Positions 26,879 through 35,799 of a stretch of DNA of 64,000 nucleotides are shown piece by piece. The notes under the pieces are model-generated. The model was not told the DNA's origin and did not search any database. It saw nothing but the letters and a program-made list of their open reading frames with translations. A program made the position numbers and the translations under genes. This DNA comes from Stieleria mannarensis (GTDB lineage: Bacteria > Planctomycetota > Planctomycetia > Pirellulales > Pirellulaceae), in the NCBI RefSeq assembly GCF_014154935.1, contig NZ_JACEHH010000051.1, forward strand, positions 1 to 64,000. Direction: 5' to 3'. The number at the start of each line of letters is the position of its first letter. The first letter of the stretch is position 1.

Positions 26879-29310
26879 TTCCCTTGTTCCGGCCCCGGTT
26901 CGGTTGGTTGGTCCGTCGTTTTGTCCGGCGACGCTTGTTCGGTATCGTCCTGCCCGTTGGCCGCCGCTTTTTGCATCGGGTTCTTTTTCTTTTCGTCCTT
27001 GAACAGCTTGAATCGGCTGGGCACCATCTTCTCCGGCCAATGGTTGTTACCTTCATCGACGTCGGCGGTCTGGCGTTTGGGGTCCAGTTCCAAGCGAACG
27101 ATTTCTTTGTCGGTGACGATCAGTTTGCTGACGCGTTTGCTGTTGTGACGCCAGATCTGCGCCGGGAACGTCATCATTTCGCTGGTGTTGTCGGCATAGT
27201 GAACGCGCAACAAGATCGGCATCACCAATCCGCCCAGGTTGCGGAAATCGACGACGTAAAAGTTGGTGGTCCTGCGCAGGATCGCTCGTTCCTCGCTGCT
27301 TAATCCATCCAAGAACTTTTGGAACGACTTGCGGTCCTCCTCTTCGACTTTGAATTCGTCGTACTGGGGGCTGTTGTAGAAATCCTTGAGCCCGGGTTGC
27401 CAATCGATCCGCCGTCGCAGGTCCTGGTTGCGGTCCTCAGTGACGGTCGCTTCTTTGCGGTCCCGTTCCTGCCGCGTGCGTTCGGCTTTTTCATCGGGAT
27501 CTCCCGCATCGATCTTGTACAACTGGATCCCATCGATGGCGATGTCGACGTGATCGGTGCTGTAGAACCAGCCCCGCCAGAACCAATCCAGGTCGACCCC
27601 GGAGGCGTCTTCCATGGTGCGGAAAAAATCACTGGGCGTGGGGCGTTTGAATTTCCAGCGCCGGGAGTATTCACGAAAGGCAAAGTCGAAGGAGTCACGT
27701 CCCAGGATCGTTTCACGCAAGATGTTCAGCGCGGTGGCGGGTTTGCCATAGGCGTTGTTGCCGAACTGCAGAATCTCTTCGCTGCCGGTCATGATCGGCC
27801 GCTGGTTGTTGCCACGCATGTATCCGGTGATCTTTTCCGGATCCCCGCGTCGCGACGGATAATCTTCTTCCCATTCCTGTTCGGCCAGGTATTGCAAGAA
27901 CGTGTTCAGCCCTTCGTCCATCCACGTCCATTGCCGTTCGTCGCTGTTGACGATCATCGGAAAAAAGTTGTGACCGACCTCGTGGATGACGACGGAGATC
28001 AATCCGTATTTCGTTTCTTTGCTGTACGTCCCGTCGTCTTCGGGACGAGGGCCGTTGAAACAGATCATCGGGTATTCCATCCCGTAGACCGGTCCGTTGA
28101 CGCTGATCGCCACCGGGTACGGGTACTCGAACGCATAGCGGCCGTAAACCTCCAACGTGTGCGCGATCGACTCGGTGGAATACTTGCTCCACAACGGCTC
28201 GGCTTCGTTGGGGTAATACGACATCGCCATCACGGTTTGCGATCCGACTTTGACGCCCAACGCGTCCCAGATAAATTTGCGGCTGGCGGCAAAGGCGAAA
28301 TCGCGGACATTCTTGGCGTCGAATTCCCAGGTCTTTGTCCGCTGCGTTCGCACGCTTTCGTTCGTTTCGGCTTCTTCCGGCGTGATGATGAACACCGGCT
28401 TCTCGGCTGACTCGGCTTCGGTCAGCCGTTGTTTCCAACGCTCGGTCAGAACTTCGTCCGGGTTCTCAAGCGTACCGGTCGATGCGACCACCATCTCTGC
28501 GGGGGCGGTGATGCGGACTCGGTAGTTGCCCAATTCCAACGTGAACTCGCCGCGTCCCAGGAACGACTTGTGTTGCCAGGCGCCGAAATCGGTGTATGCC
28601 GCGACACGGGGAAACCACTGCGCGATCTCGTAGATGTAATTCTTGTCGTCTTCAAAGAACTCCTTGCCGCCCCGGGCACGAATGACTTTTGCGTCGACGA
28701 TGTTGTAGGAGTAGTCGATGGCAACGTCCGTCTTTTCACCCGGTGCGAGCGCGGTCGGCAGATCGATCCGCATCATCGTGCCGATGTCCGTGTGCGGCAA
28801 CGACTCGCCGGCCGCATCGGTCACCGAGGTGATCCGGTAGCCGCCGTCGAATTGACGGCTGGCCAGGATGGATTTCATCGCACCGAACGAAATCTTCGGC
28901 GACAGTGACGGCGCCGTAACGGTCTCCAAGGCGTCGGATCCCTGCCGGAATCGGTTTTGGTCCAGTTGAATCCAGAGGTAGGGCAGTGTGTGTGGTGATT
29001 GATTGTGATAGCGAATCTTGACCACGCCCTTGAGCTGCTGTTGATCGTCGTCCAGCGTGATGTCGATTTCATAGTCCGCGCGTTGCTGCCAATAAGCCGG
29101 CCCCGGCGCACCCGAGGCGATCCGCGTCGCCCCCGGCGTCGGCCACCAAGGGTCCAGCTGGGCGAACGGATCATGCGGATCGGAATGTTTGCGGTTGGCC
29201 GATTCCGGTGATTGGGCCCCGGCAGAATGGACGCCGGCAGGATCGGTCCCGATGACCAATGCGATCGCCAGCAGTGCGGTGACCAGTGACGCCGGGTTCA
29301 GTGATGCCAT
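26875..29310 (-). CDS. M1-family zinc metallopeptidase
   Basis: 811 aa. A signal peptide (MASLNPASLVTALLAIALVI, cleaved near AGAQS) makes it exported. The catalytic motif HEVGH (443-447) and the third zinc ligand E466 (MDEGLNTF) have the correct spacing of M1 aminopeptidases. The GAMEN-like exopeptidase motif is replaced by VYGMEYPMI, so exo- versus endopeptidase activity is uncertain. The last ~200 residues are Asp/Arg/Lys-rich (GDPDEKAERTRQERDRKE), unlike the classical C-terminal helical domain. Translationally coupled to the DUF6702-like gene. Confidence 0.9.
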   Translation of the reverse strand: MASLNPASLVTALLAIALVIGTDPAGVHSAGAQSPESANRKHSDPHDPFAQLDPWWPTPGATRIASGAPGPAYWQQRADYEIDITLDDDQQQLKGVVKIRYHNQSPHTLPYLWIQLDQNRFRQGSDALETVTAPSLSPKISFGAMKSILASRQFDGGYRITSVTDAAGESLPHTDIGTMMRIDLPTALAPGEKTDVAIDYSYNIVDAKVIRARGGKEFFEDDKNYIYEIAQWFPRVAAYTDFGAWQHKSFLGRGEFTLELGNYRVRITAPAEMVVASTGTLENPDEVLTERWKQRLTEAESAEKPVFIITPEEAETNESVRTQRTKTWEFDAKNVRDFAFAASRKFIWDALGVKVGSQTVMAMSYYPNEAEPLWSKYSTESIAHTLEVYGRYAFEYPYPVAISVNGPVYGMEYPMICFNGPRPEDDGTYSKETKYGLISVVIHEVGHNFFPMIVNSDERQWTWMDEGLNTFLQYLAEQEWEEDYPSRRGDPEKITGYMRGNNQRPIMTGSEEILQFGNNAYGKPATALNILRETILGRDSFDFAFREYSRRWKFKRPTPSDFFRTMEDASGVDLDWFWRGWFYSTDHVDIAIDGIQLYKIDAGDPDEKAERTRQERDRKEATVTEDRNQDLRRRIDWQPGLKDFYNSPQYDEFKVEEEDRKSFQKFLDGLSSEERAILRRTTNFYVVDFRNLGGLVMPILLRVHYADNTSEMMTFPAQIWRHNSKRVSKLIVTDKEIVRLELDPKRQTADVDEGNNHWPEKMVPSRFKLFKDEKKKNPMQKAAANGQDDTEQASPDKTTDQPTEPGPEQGK

Positions 29311-29415
29311 GTAGCGAGTTGACAGGTGGGACAAAGCAGGGGGATGCATGTGGCGAGGGTCAAATGAGGGCGCAGGTGTCAATTGAAGTGGTGATTTCAC
29401 CAATCGTCACCCATC

Positions 29416-29460
29416 GACCCTCCCCTCGCTGCGCTCGACCCTCCCTGCCAGGGAGGGTTT
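29416..29460. repeat. Family A repeat
   Basis: CCCTCCCTGCCAGGGAGGG preceded by CTCGCTGCGCTCGA, upstream of the M1 gene. Confidence 0.85.
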
Positions 29461-29553
29461 CGTTGGTGGAGACAACCGGTGCGATAATTTTTGTGCAGGG
29501 GACGGCTGTGACGACGGGACAATCTTAGTTCGACCGGTCGCGGCGTGTCGGCA

Positions 29554-30033
29554 CTACAACTGTTGTGCGATGTCCTCCGCCCATAGTTCGGGTTTTTCGC
29601 GAATAAATCGCTCCATCAGCGCGATGCAACCGGGGTCATTGGCGATCACGACTTGGACGCCACGCTCGCGCAGGAAGTCTTCGTTGCCGCCGAAGTTCTG
29701 GTTCTCGCCGATCACGACCCGGGGGATACCGAATTGGACGATCGTTCCGCTGCACATCATGCAGGGGCTGAGCGAGGTGTACAGGGTGGTGTCGCGGTAG
29801 GTCGTCTGGCGTCCGGCTCGCCGCAGGGCATCCATTTCGCCGTGAGCAATCGGGTCGCCTTGCTGGACGCGGCGGTTCCGTCCGCTGGCCAAGACCACGT
29901 CGCCTCGGGCCAGCAGCGATCCGATCGGGCACCCCCCTTCGTCGAATCCGATCACCGCTTCGTCATAGGCCCTGCGCAAATGAAATTGGTCGGTTGGACT
30001 GAGCATCAATGAGTCGGGGGTTGCACCGTTCAT
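29554..30033 (-). CDS. Cytosine deaminase, yeast Fcy1 type
   Basis: 159 aa, the same length as yeast Fcy1 (158). It hydrolyses cytosine to uracil for pyrimidine salvage. Zinc ligands H64, C91 and C94 and catalytic E66 (AHGEMD, LSPCMMCSG) sit at nearly the yeast positions. GCPIGSLLA, DTTLYTSLSPC, FGIPRVVIGENQNF and the C-terminal RFIREKPELWAEDI closely follow Fcy1 rather than E. coli CodA, which is a TIM barrel, or guanine deaminase. The ATG at 30033 was chosen from that length match; a longer frame would run through the 15-bp tandem array. Divergent from the EboE-like gene. Confidence 0.88.
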   Translation of the reverse strand: MNGATPDSLMLSPTDQFHLRRAYDEAVIGFDEGGCPIGSLLARGDVVLASGRNRRVQQGDPIAHGEMDALRRAGRQTTYRDTTLYTSLSPCMMCSGTIVQFGIPRVVIGENQNFGGNEDFLRERGVQVVIANDPGCIALMERFIREKPELWAEDIAQQL

Positions 30034-30113
30034 TCCGTGGCGGGTTGCCGTTATCCTGGTGAAGATCGCCGTGAAGGTCACCGTGCAGGTCGCGGCCCCT
30101 GGCGGGACCAATG

Positions 30114-30158
30114 GTTGCACGACCATTTGTTGCACGACCATTTGTTGCACGACCGTTT
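30114..30158. repeat. Three 15-bp direct repeats in a divergent promoter region
   Basis: Units GTTGCACGACCATTT at 30114, 30129 and 30144 (the third has G for A). They sit between the divergent deaminase and EboE-like genes, where an operator would be expected. Read in the deaminase frame they would encode VVQQM units. Confidence 0.9.
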
Positions 30159-30180
30159 CTTCCTCCGTCATGTTAGCACA

Positions 30181-31398
30181 TTGAACATCAACGATTCAGA
30201 CCCACAAGACACTGCATCACGCCAGATCGGTTATTGCACGAATGTCCATGCCGGAATCGATTTGCAGGCGATCCGCGACAATCTGCTGAAGTATGCCGTC
30301 GCGGTCGGCGAGCAACTTTCCCAGACGCACGGTTGGGATTCGCTCGGGGTCGGATTGTGGATTCCCGATCAGGCGTCTCGCGAACTGGTCGGGGGCCAGC
30401 TGGACGCGTTCGCGGAATTTTTGAATGAACATCGGCTCAACGCGTTCACGATCAATGGGTTTCCGTTTGCCAATTTTCATGGCGATCACGTCAAGCAACG
30501 CGTGTACTTGCCGACGTGGGGCCAACGCGAACGGCTGGAGTACACGCAGCGGTTGGCGACCATCCTGGCGAAGTTGCTTCCCGACGACCAAACCGTCGGA
30601 TCGATCAGCACGCTGCCGATCGGGTGGCCGGACAACCCGTTTTCGACCGAACCGACCGATCGCGATGACGTCGCTGCCGCGGGGACACACTTGCGTGAAT
30701 TGGCGGCGTCATTAAATCAGCTGTTCCAAGCAACCGGCAAGCGGATCGTGGTGGCGATCGAACCGGAACCCGGTTGCGTGATCGACACCGTCGATGACCT
30801 GGTCCGGTTCTTTGACACGCAGTTGCCCGAGGCGATCCACCGGCGTTACATCACCGTCTGTCATGACATCTGCCACAGCGCCGTGATGAACGAACCACAA
30901 CGCTCGGTCGTGACGGCGTATCGCGATGCCGGGATCACGATCGGCAAGGTCCAGGTCAGCAGCGCCATCGTGGCGGATTGGGAATCGATTCCCGCCGGCG
31001 ATGTTATCGCGGCACTTGAGCAGCTCGGGCAATTCGCCGAAGACCGCTACTTGCACCAAACCGGCCAAGTCGCACGGGACGGCGGATTTCAATTGGCCGA
31101 GGACTTGCCCCAGTTGCTTCAGCAGACCTCGCCGGCTGATTTGGAAACGCTCCGTCGCTGGGTGATCCATTTCCACGTGCCGATCTTTTTGCAGCGGTTC
31201 GGCCATTTGACGACCAGCCGCGACGCGGTGGTGGAGTGCTTAAAGACGCTCGACGATGATCAGATCGGTGCGGAGTTTACCGGGCACTTGGAAGTCGAAA
31301 CGTATGCTTGGACCGTGTTGCCCGAATCGATGCGCAGCCGAGGCCTGGCCGAAGACATCGCCAGCGAACTGCAGTGGCTGGCCGATCAGCTCGTGTAA
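30181..31398 (+). CDS. EboE-like TIM-barrel protein
   Basis: 405 aa. It begins IGYCTNVHAG and has GVGLWIPDQAS, FTINGFPFANFHG, GSISTLPIGW and IEPEPGCVIDT, matching the metabolite-traffic protein EboE, a xylose-isomerase-like TIM barrel. In ebo clusters it moves isoprenoid-linked metabolites, but no other ebo genes are nearby. The start is inferred as TTG at 30181; no ATG in frame gives a sensible N-terminus. The divergent deaminase shares its 148-bp upstream region. Confidence 0.75.
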   Translation: MNINDSDPQDTASRQIGYCTNVHAGIDLQAIRDNLLKYAVAVGEQLSQTHGWDSLGVGLWIPDQASRELVGGQLDAFAEFLNEHRLNAFTINGFPFANFHGDHVKQRVYLPTWGQRERLEYTQRLATILAKLLPDDQTVGSISTLPIGWPDNPFSTEPTDRDDVAAAGTHLRELAASLNQLFQATGKRIVVAIEPEPGCVIDTVDDLVRFFDTQLPEAIHRRYITVCHDICHSAVMNEPQRSVVTAYRDAGITIGKVQVSSAIVADWESIPAGDVIAALEQLGQFAEDRYLHQTGQVARDGGFQLAEDLPQLLQQTSPADLETLRRWVIHFHVPIFLQRFGHLTTSRDAVVECLKTLDDDQIGAEFTGHLEVETYAWTVLPESMRSRGLAEDIASELQWLADQLV

Positions 31399-31514
31399 AT
31401 CTGTTCATTGGTGTGCCGTGCGATTTCCTGTGGCTGAGTATAGTTGGGGGCGTTGATCCCGTTTCGGGGGAGATTGTTCAAAAGTCTAGCAGGTCAATAG
31501 AGCGAGAAGTGCAA

Positions 31515-32192
31515 ATGAAGCCATCCGACTTTTATTTGAGCGGCCGTCAATTTTTTGCGTACGCGGTACCCGGTTTCATTTGGCTCGCCGCATTCTGCTT
31601 TTTCGCCGGGCATCATCCGATCGCGTACATCGAGGCAAGCCAAGATACGGTTGGTGTGATTGCTCGATTTGTGATTTTTTTGACCGGTGCTTATGCGATT
31701 GGATTTTGCGCCCAGGAAATACTTTTCGGAGTAGCCACCTGCTGCTACGAACCGTCTTCAGCTTGCAAGGTCGGAAGTGAACGGTATTCTGCTACGTTCT
31801 GCAAGTTTTATGTCTTGGAGCACTCGCGGCAGCTCAACACCTGGATCCTCGAAAAAGAAGTCTGGATCAATCTTCGTGTCAGCATACCGCCTTCGTTAGT
31901 GGCTTTGTCGCTTGGGCTGCTGACTTACAACATCGCGTGGGAGCCTGAATCAGATTACTTGCTTTTAAGTTCACTTGGTCTCGTCGCTGGCATCGTGTCA
32001 TGGGGCGTACTTTGGGTTTACCCGCGACCCGACATGCAGCAATTCAAAGATGGCATGCCGTTTCTCGGATTGTCTCAGATCCGCCAACGAGAAAGCGAAG
32101 AGTGGTGTCTGATGTACAAAGTTCTGAAGCAGTCGGCTCCGATGGCTGTTGAGGAAGTGGACGAACCGTCAACAGCTGATGCTCCTGAGTAG
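31515..32192 (+). CDS. Orphan integral membrane protein
   Basis: 225 aa with about four hydrophobic segments (roughly residues 12-33, 46-68, 120-140 and 150-172) and a charged C-terminal tail. No family recognised. Base composition is visibly more AT-rich than its neighbours, and four of its 11 cysteines cluster in the EILFGVATCCYEPSSACK stretch. It may be acquired DNA. The ATG at 31515 follows a GAGAAG-like site; the frame is open upstream from 31308 but overlaps the preceding gene. Confidence 0.55.
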   Translation: MKPSDFYLSGRQFFAYAVPGFIWLAAFCFFAGHHPIAYIEASQDTVGVIARFVIFLTGAYAIGFCAQEILFGVATCCYEPSSACKVGSERYSATFCKFYVLEHSRQLNTWILEKEVWINLRVSIPPSLVALSLGLLTYNIAWEPESDYLLLSSLGLVAGIVSWGVLWVYPRPDMQQFKDGMPFLGLSQIRQRESEEWCLMYKVLKQSAPMAVEEVDEPSTADAPE

Positions 32193-32232
32193 GTTGGTCG
32201 CGTCTATCGCAACAGCCGCCCAGCGGTCGGCC

Positions 32233-33522
32233 TCAGCTGTCGGTGCAGGTTTCCAGGAAACGAGCCAGGCGATGGAAGTCGCTGCCCCGTTCGATGAATC
32301 GCACCTTGGTGACGAGCGTTTTGGGATCGACCAGTTTTTCAAAGGGCACGTAATGCAGGTCCAGTTGGCCGGACACCGAAACCATCACGCCGTTGAGTTT
32401 TTCTTCGACCAAGGCGCGGTAGGCACCGACGCCCAATTGTGACCCCAGCATCACGTCGTAGGCGTGCGGCGGCGCACATCGCGACTCGTAACCGAGTTGC
32501 AGGCCGTTGACTTTGCGCTGGTTGCCGGTTCGCGCGGTGTAGGCGTCCGCCAGCAAGCCGCTCAACAGTGCGGCCAGGTTGATTGCGGAAATGTTGATGT
32601 GGCCGTGATCGTCGCGCGAGACTCCTTTCAGGTATTCCGCCGGCAAGAACTCGGCCAAGCCTTCGGCGACGACGATCGTGCCGTACTGGCGGCCTTCGCG
32701 TTCGCGGGCGACCATCATGTCGACCATTTTGTCGATCACCTTGTCCAGCACCATGATCTTTCGCGGCTTGCCGGTTTCCGGGTCGACTTCTTCGGCGGCC
32801 AAATCGTCTGCGATGTCCTCGACGCTCATCACCATACTGCCTTCACCAGCGATCGCGGCGCCATAGGCCAACCATCCGGCGCTGCGTCCCATCGCTTCGC
32901 ACAGGAAATAGGCTCTGCCGGCCGCGGCGTCGTAGTTCAAGTTGCGAATCTCTTCGGCCAGCGTTTCCACGGCGGTGAAGAATCCGAACGTGAAATCGAT
33001 GCCGCTGTAGTCGTTGTCGATCGTCTTGGGCAAGTGGATCACCGGGAACCGACGTGCGTCACCGGGCAGGTTGTCCTGAAACATCTTCAGCTTGTTGGCG
33101 GTCTTCAGCGTGTCGTCGCCGCCGATCGAAATCAACGCGTCGATTTCCAGCGAGCACAGGCCTTCGTAGACCCGTCGCAGCGGGGCGACCAGCTCGGGGT
33201 CTTTCAGGTGTTCGGGGCTGCTGACATGTTTTCCAGGATTGGTCCGCGCCGTCCCGATCATGATCCCGCGGCTGCTGCGGGCGTGCGTCAGCGTTTCGTG
33301 AGTGAATCGCAGGTAATCGGTGCCTTCTTGCAGCGGGCCGGCGGCGGTGTAGTCGGCCAGGCGGCTGTAGCCGTGTTTGATCCCAAACACTTGCGAGCCT
33401 TCTTCGAGAAACGAGAACGCAGCCGTCGAGATCACCGCGTTGGCAGCCGGCGCGGGGCCTCCGGCAAACAAAATGGCAACGCGTTTGATGTCCAGGGTGT
33501 GATGGTCGGGCATGGTGTTCAT
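32233..33522 (-). CDS. Phosphofructokinase, PPi-dependent type signature
   Basis: 429 aa. It phosphorylates fructose 6-phosphate in glycolysis. GGDDT (134-138) and PKTIDND (165-171) are the signatures of pyrophosphate-dependent enzymes; ATP enzymes have GGDGS and PGTIDND. So PPi is the likely phosphoryl donor and the reaction should be reversible. Substrate motifs FLCEAMGRSAGWLA and KVNGLQLGYESRC are present. Two ATGs (33522, 33513) are possible; no good ribosome site. Alone on its strand. Confidence 0.88.
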   Translation of the reverse strand: MNTMPDHHTLDIKRVAILFAGGPAPAANAVISTAAFSFLEEGSQVFGIKHGYSRLADYTAAGPLQEGTDYLRFTHETLTHARSSRGIMIGTARTNPGKHVSSPEHLKDPELVAPLRRVYEGLCSLEIDALISIGGDDTLKTANKLKMFQDNLPGDARRFPVIHLPKTIDNDYSGIDFTFGFFTAVETLAEEIRNLNYDAAAGRAYFLCEAMGRSAGWLAYGAAIAGEGSMVMSVEDIADDLAAEEVDPETGKPRKIMVLDKVIDKMVDMMVAREREGRQYGTIVVAEGLAEFLPAEYLKGVSRDDHGHINISAINLAALLSGLLADAYTARTGNQRKVNGLQLGYESRCAPPHAYDVMLGSQLGVGAYRALVEEKLNGVMVSVSGQLDLHYVPFEKLVDPKTLVTKVRFIERGSDFHRLARFLETCTDS

Positions 33523-33988
33523 TTCTCGACAGGGGGATGTAGGGGAGGTTGATTTATCGGTTCGGGCCGTCAATTCAGGCCGTCGGTTCGGTGCAGGTGA
33601 ACGCGGGTCGTCCGGGGAAGATTTTAGAGATGCCGCGTTGACCGCCAAGCCGTTTACACGTTTCGGTGGCTTTGGGCACGACAATCAGGGGGCTGAGGGG
33701 CGGAAAAGTCACCCAGATTACCGCGTCGGCCGCGCCGATTTTCTGGTCTTTTGCCAAAATCAACACGATTGCCGCGTAAAAACGCAAAGAATGGGCAATC
33801 CGAAACAGCCCTGTGCTAGCCGATTCGCCACTGTTGGATGCCCGCCGCCGTGAAAAGCTTGCAGTCGGCCGTCCGATCAATCAAGATCTCCCCAGCGTCG
33901 ATTTCATCCGGCCTGCCTGGCGGTTCCGTCGGGCAAGTGATGCGGCGTTCTTCTCTTTCGCACGGTTGGTAAGCTCCGGAACCTGACG
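33523..33988. other. Intergenic region, no gene seen
   Basis: 466 bp between the divergent phosphofructokinase and a conserved hypothetical gene. I found no gene, clear promoter or repeat copy in it. Confidence 0.4.
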
Positions 33989-34687
33989 ATGACTTGGCAC
34001 ACTCCATCTGGCGACCGCTACCTGGTTGGTGAGGAGGCGGAGTTGGTGCGTGATTCGCTCGCCATCATGGTGCAGGAATTGGCCAGCTGTCGTGAGACCG
34101 AGGAGGAGCCCTGGTCCTACGGCGTCACGTTGTTCGACGAATTGACTTGGCAGCAACAGCTCGCGGTGTTGGGCTTGTTGGCGACCAATCTGTTGCAGGA
34201 AACCGAGCAGACGTTGGAGTTGAGCGGGGTCAACGAAGCGGCCGTCGCGGCGGTGTATGAAAACGTGGCCCAGCAGATCGAACTCGAGATCGAATTGCAG
34301 CCCGTTTCGCCAGCGGAATTTCGTTACCGATGGCGACAAGCGGCCCTGGATGCGTATCGCGAAAACGAAGAAGACGACGTCGTGCAGCAGGAATCGTCGG
34401 CGCAGGACGAGGACGAGGCGTCGGTTTTTGACATCGATGTGGAATCGGTGGAAGTCGATCGTTGGCGTTGGTTGGTCGAACTGTTGGCCGACCGCGTGCT
34501 CTGGGATCGCGATTTCGAAATGGTCAACGAGATGATCGATGCGCCGCCCGAACACGCCGCCGCGATGCGCGCCGCACTGGGAATCACCCCCGGCTACTAC
34601 ACCGCCATCGCCCCCGATCCGACCGACCGTCAAGTCGATTCGCTGTTCAAGTCGCTCGAGCAACTGACCCGCGCCAAACCTCGCTGA
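33989..34687 (+). CDS. Conserved hypothetical, acidic
   Basis: 232 aa, strongly acidic. Helical N-terminal half (GEEAELVRDSLAIMVQELAS), an acidic linker around 127-145 (ENEEDDVV, QDEDEAS), then LADRVLWDRDFEMVNEMIDAP and GITPGYYTAIAPDPT. No signal peptide or membrane segment. I do not recognise the family; the clean composition and length suggest a real gene. Convergent with the methyltransferase gene. Confidence 0.6.
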   Translation: MTWHTPSGDRYLVGEEAELVRDSLAIMVQELASCRETEEEPWSYGVTLFDELTWQQQLAVLGLLATNLLQETEQTLELSGVNEAAVAAVYENVAQQIELEIELQPVSPAEFRYRWRQAALDAYRENEEDDVVQQESSAQDEDEASVFDIDVESVEVDRWRWLVELLADRVLWDRDFEMVNEMIDAPPEHAAAMRAALGITPGYYTAIAPDPTDRQVDSLFKSLEQLTRAKPR

Positions 34688-34745
34688 GGGGCCGGCGGTA
34701 GCCGAAGCCGCCAAAGCTTTCGGCGGCGTGTCCCTCTCTGGCGTT
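34688..34745. repeat. Diverged family B repeat
   Basis: GTAGCCGAAGCCGCCAAAGC then TTTCGGCGGCG, a diverged copy of the CTTGGCGGCTTC family. Confidence 0.55.
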
Positions 34746-34823
34746 TGTTGGCTGCGCAAACGCCCTCTTTCTCAGGGGGTGAGGATCCGAATTGATTGCC
34801 AAGAGCCGCTTTCGATCACAAGC

Positions 34824-34895
34824 TGAGCCGTAGGCGCTAGCCATGGGCCTTGCGACAAGGGCAATCCAAGGCCCGCGGCTAGTGCCGTCGGCTCA
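34824..34895. repeat. 72-bp hairpin element (family E)
   Basis: Arms of 29 nt (34824-34852 and 34867-34895) pair with few mismatches around a 14-nt loop. The core GGCGCTAGCC recurs at 60225 and, as ACGCTAGCCCCG, at 50620. It lies between convergent genes and could act as a bidirectional 3' structure. Confidence 0.85.
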
Positions 34896-34941
34896 TCGTG
34901 TAGGTGGCATTGACCGCACGCCCCCGGCGAAGCGGCGACAG

Positions 34942-35778
34942 CTACTTGATCGCCACGATGTAGCAGATCCAACTGGGGTCGCTGTCGGCACAACCACAGC
35001 GATACCAACCGCCATCGAGTTCTGGGTCTTCTTCGTTCTCGCGTTCCCAGTACACGTGGCTTTCGCGGAAGCCGGCTTCGGCCAACATCTCGCGGACTTC
35101 GGGGATCGTCCAGAACCGCCAGTGGTATTCAAAGGCCCGTTTCAGCTTGCTGCCGTCGGGGAATTTGAAGGAGATCGAAAAGCTGGCGTCGGCGGTGATC
35201 GGGTTGAACGATTCCTGTTTCCAGTGATAGTCGAACCCCTTCTTGCCCTTCTTGATCGTCCGCTTGTCGGTGTGATCTTCGTTGAAGCATTCACCGCCGC
35301 CCATCATGTCCATGACCATGATGCCTTGTTCGTTCAGGTGCGAGCGAGCGACCTTGAAGTACTCGACGACTTCGGGGCGGGTTTTGAAGATCCAGAAGGA
35401 AAAGTTCTGCGCGGCCAGGACGTCGGCGGGCGGGGTGTTGCCGTCGCGGACGTCCTGCTCCAGCAGTGTGACGCGTTTTTGCTGGGCCGGTTTCAGCTTG
35501 GCCAGGTTGTGATCGCGTCCCCATTGCAGTGTTTCGTCGCACAGGTCCACGCCGAAGGCGGTCCGGCGGGGGCTCGACGCGACCCACTTGCAACACACGG
35601 CAAAGGTCCCACAAAAGTCTTCTCGCAGCGTCAGCGGTTTCCGCTTGTACGCCTCGCGGTAGGCTTGTTCGAAAAACTCGACCTCATGTTCCGGGGTTTG
35701 AACCGATTTTTCGTACAGGTCGAACTTGTCCGCCGTCGCCGCCATGGAAAGCGACGACTTGGATTTCCGTTTTGCCAT
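34942..35778 (-). CDS. Class I SAM-dependent methyltransferase
   Basis: 278 aa. The SAM site is around LREDFCGTFAVCCKWV (motif I), followed by AFGVDLC (motif II-like) and VRDGNTPPADVLAAQNFSFW. C-terminal features MVMDMMGGGECFNE and WTIPEVREMLAEAGFRESHV are typical. The substrate is unknown. The gene is 21 bp downstream of the HTH/effector gene on the same strand, so they are probably co-transcribed. Confidence 0.85.
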   Translation of the reverse strand: MAKRKSKSSLSMAATADKFDLYEKSVQTPEHEVEFFEQAYREAYKRKPLTLREDFCGTFAVCCKWVASSPRRTAFGVDLCDETLQWGRDHNLAKLKPAQQKRVTLLEQDVRDGNTPPADVLAAQNFSFWIFKTRPEVVEYFKVARSHLNEQGIMVMDMMGGGECFNEDHTDKRTIKKGKKGFDYHWKQESFNPITADASFSISFKFPDGSKLKRAFEYHWRFWTIPEVREMLAEAGFRESHVYWERENEEDPELDGGWYRCGCADSDPSWICYIVAIK

Positions 35779-35799
35779 GTTGTGGATTCAAGCGTGGTG

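Noticed and set aside
33575-33880. Possible 101-aa gene upstream of the phosphofructokinase
   Set aside because: No motif, ribosome site or leader; composition like non-coding DNA.
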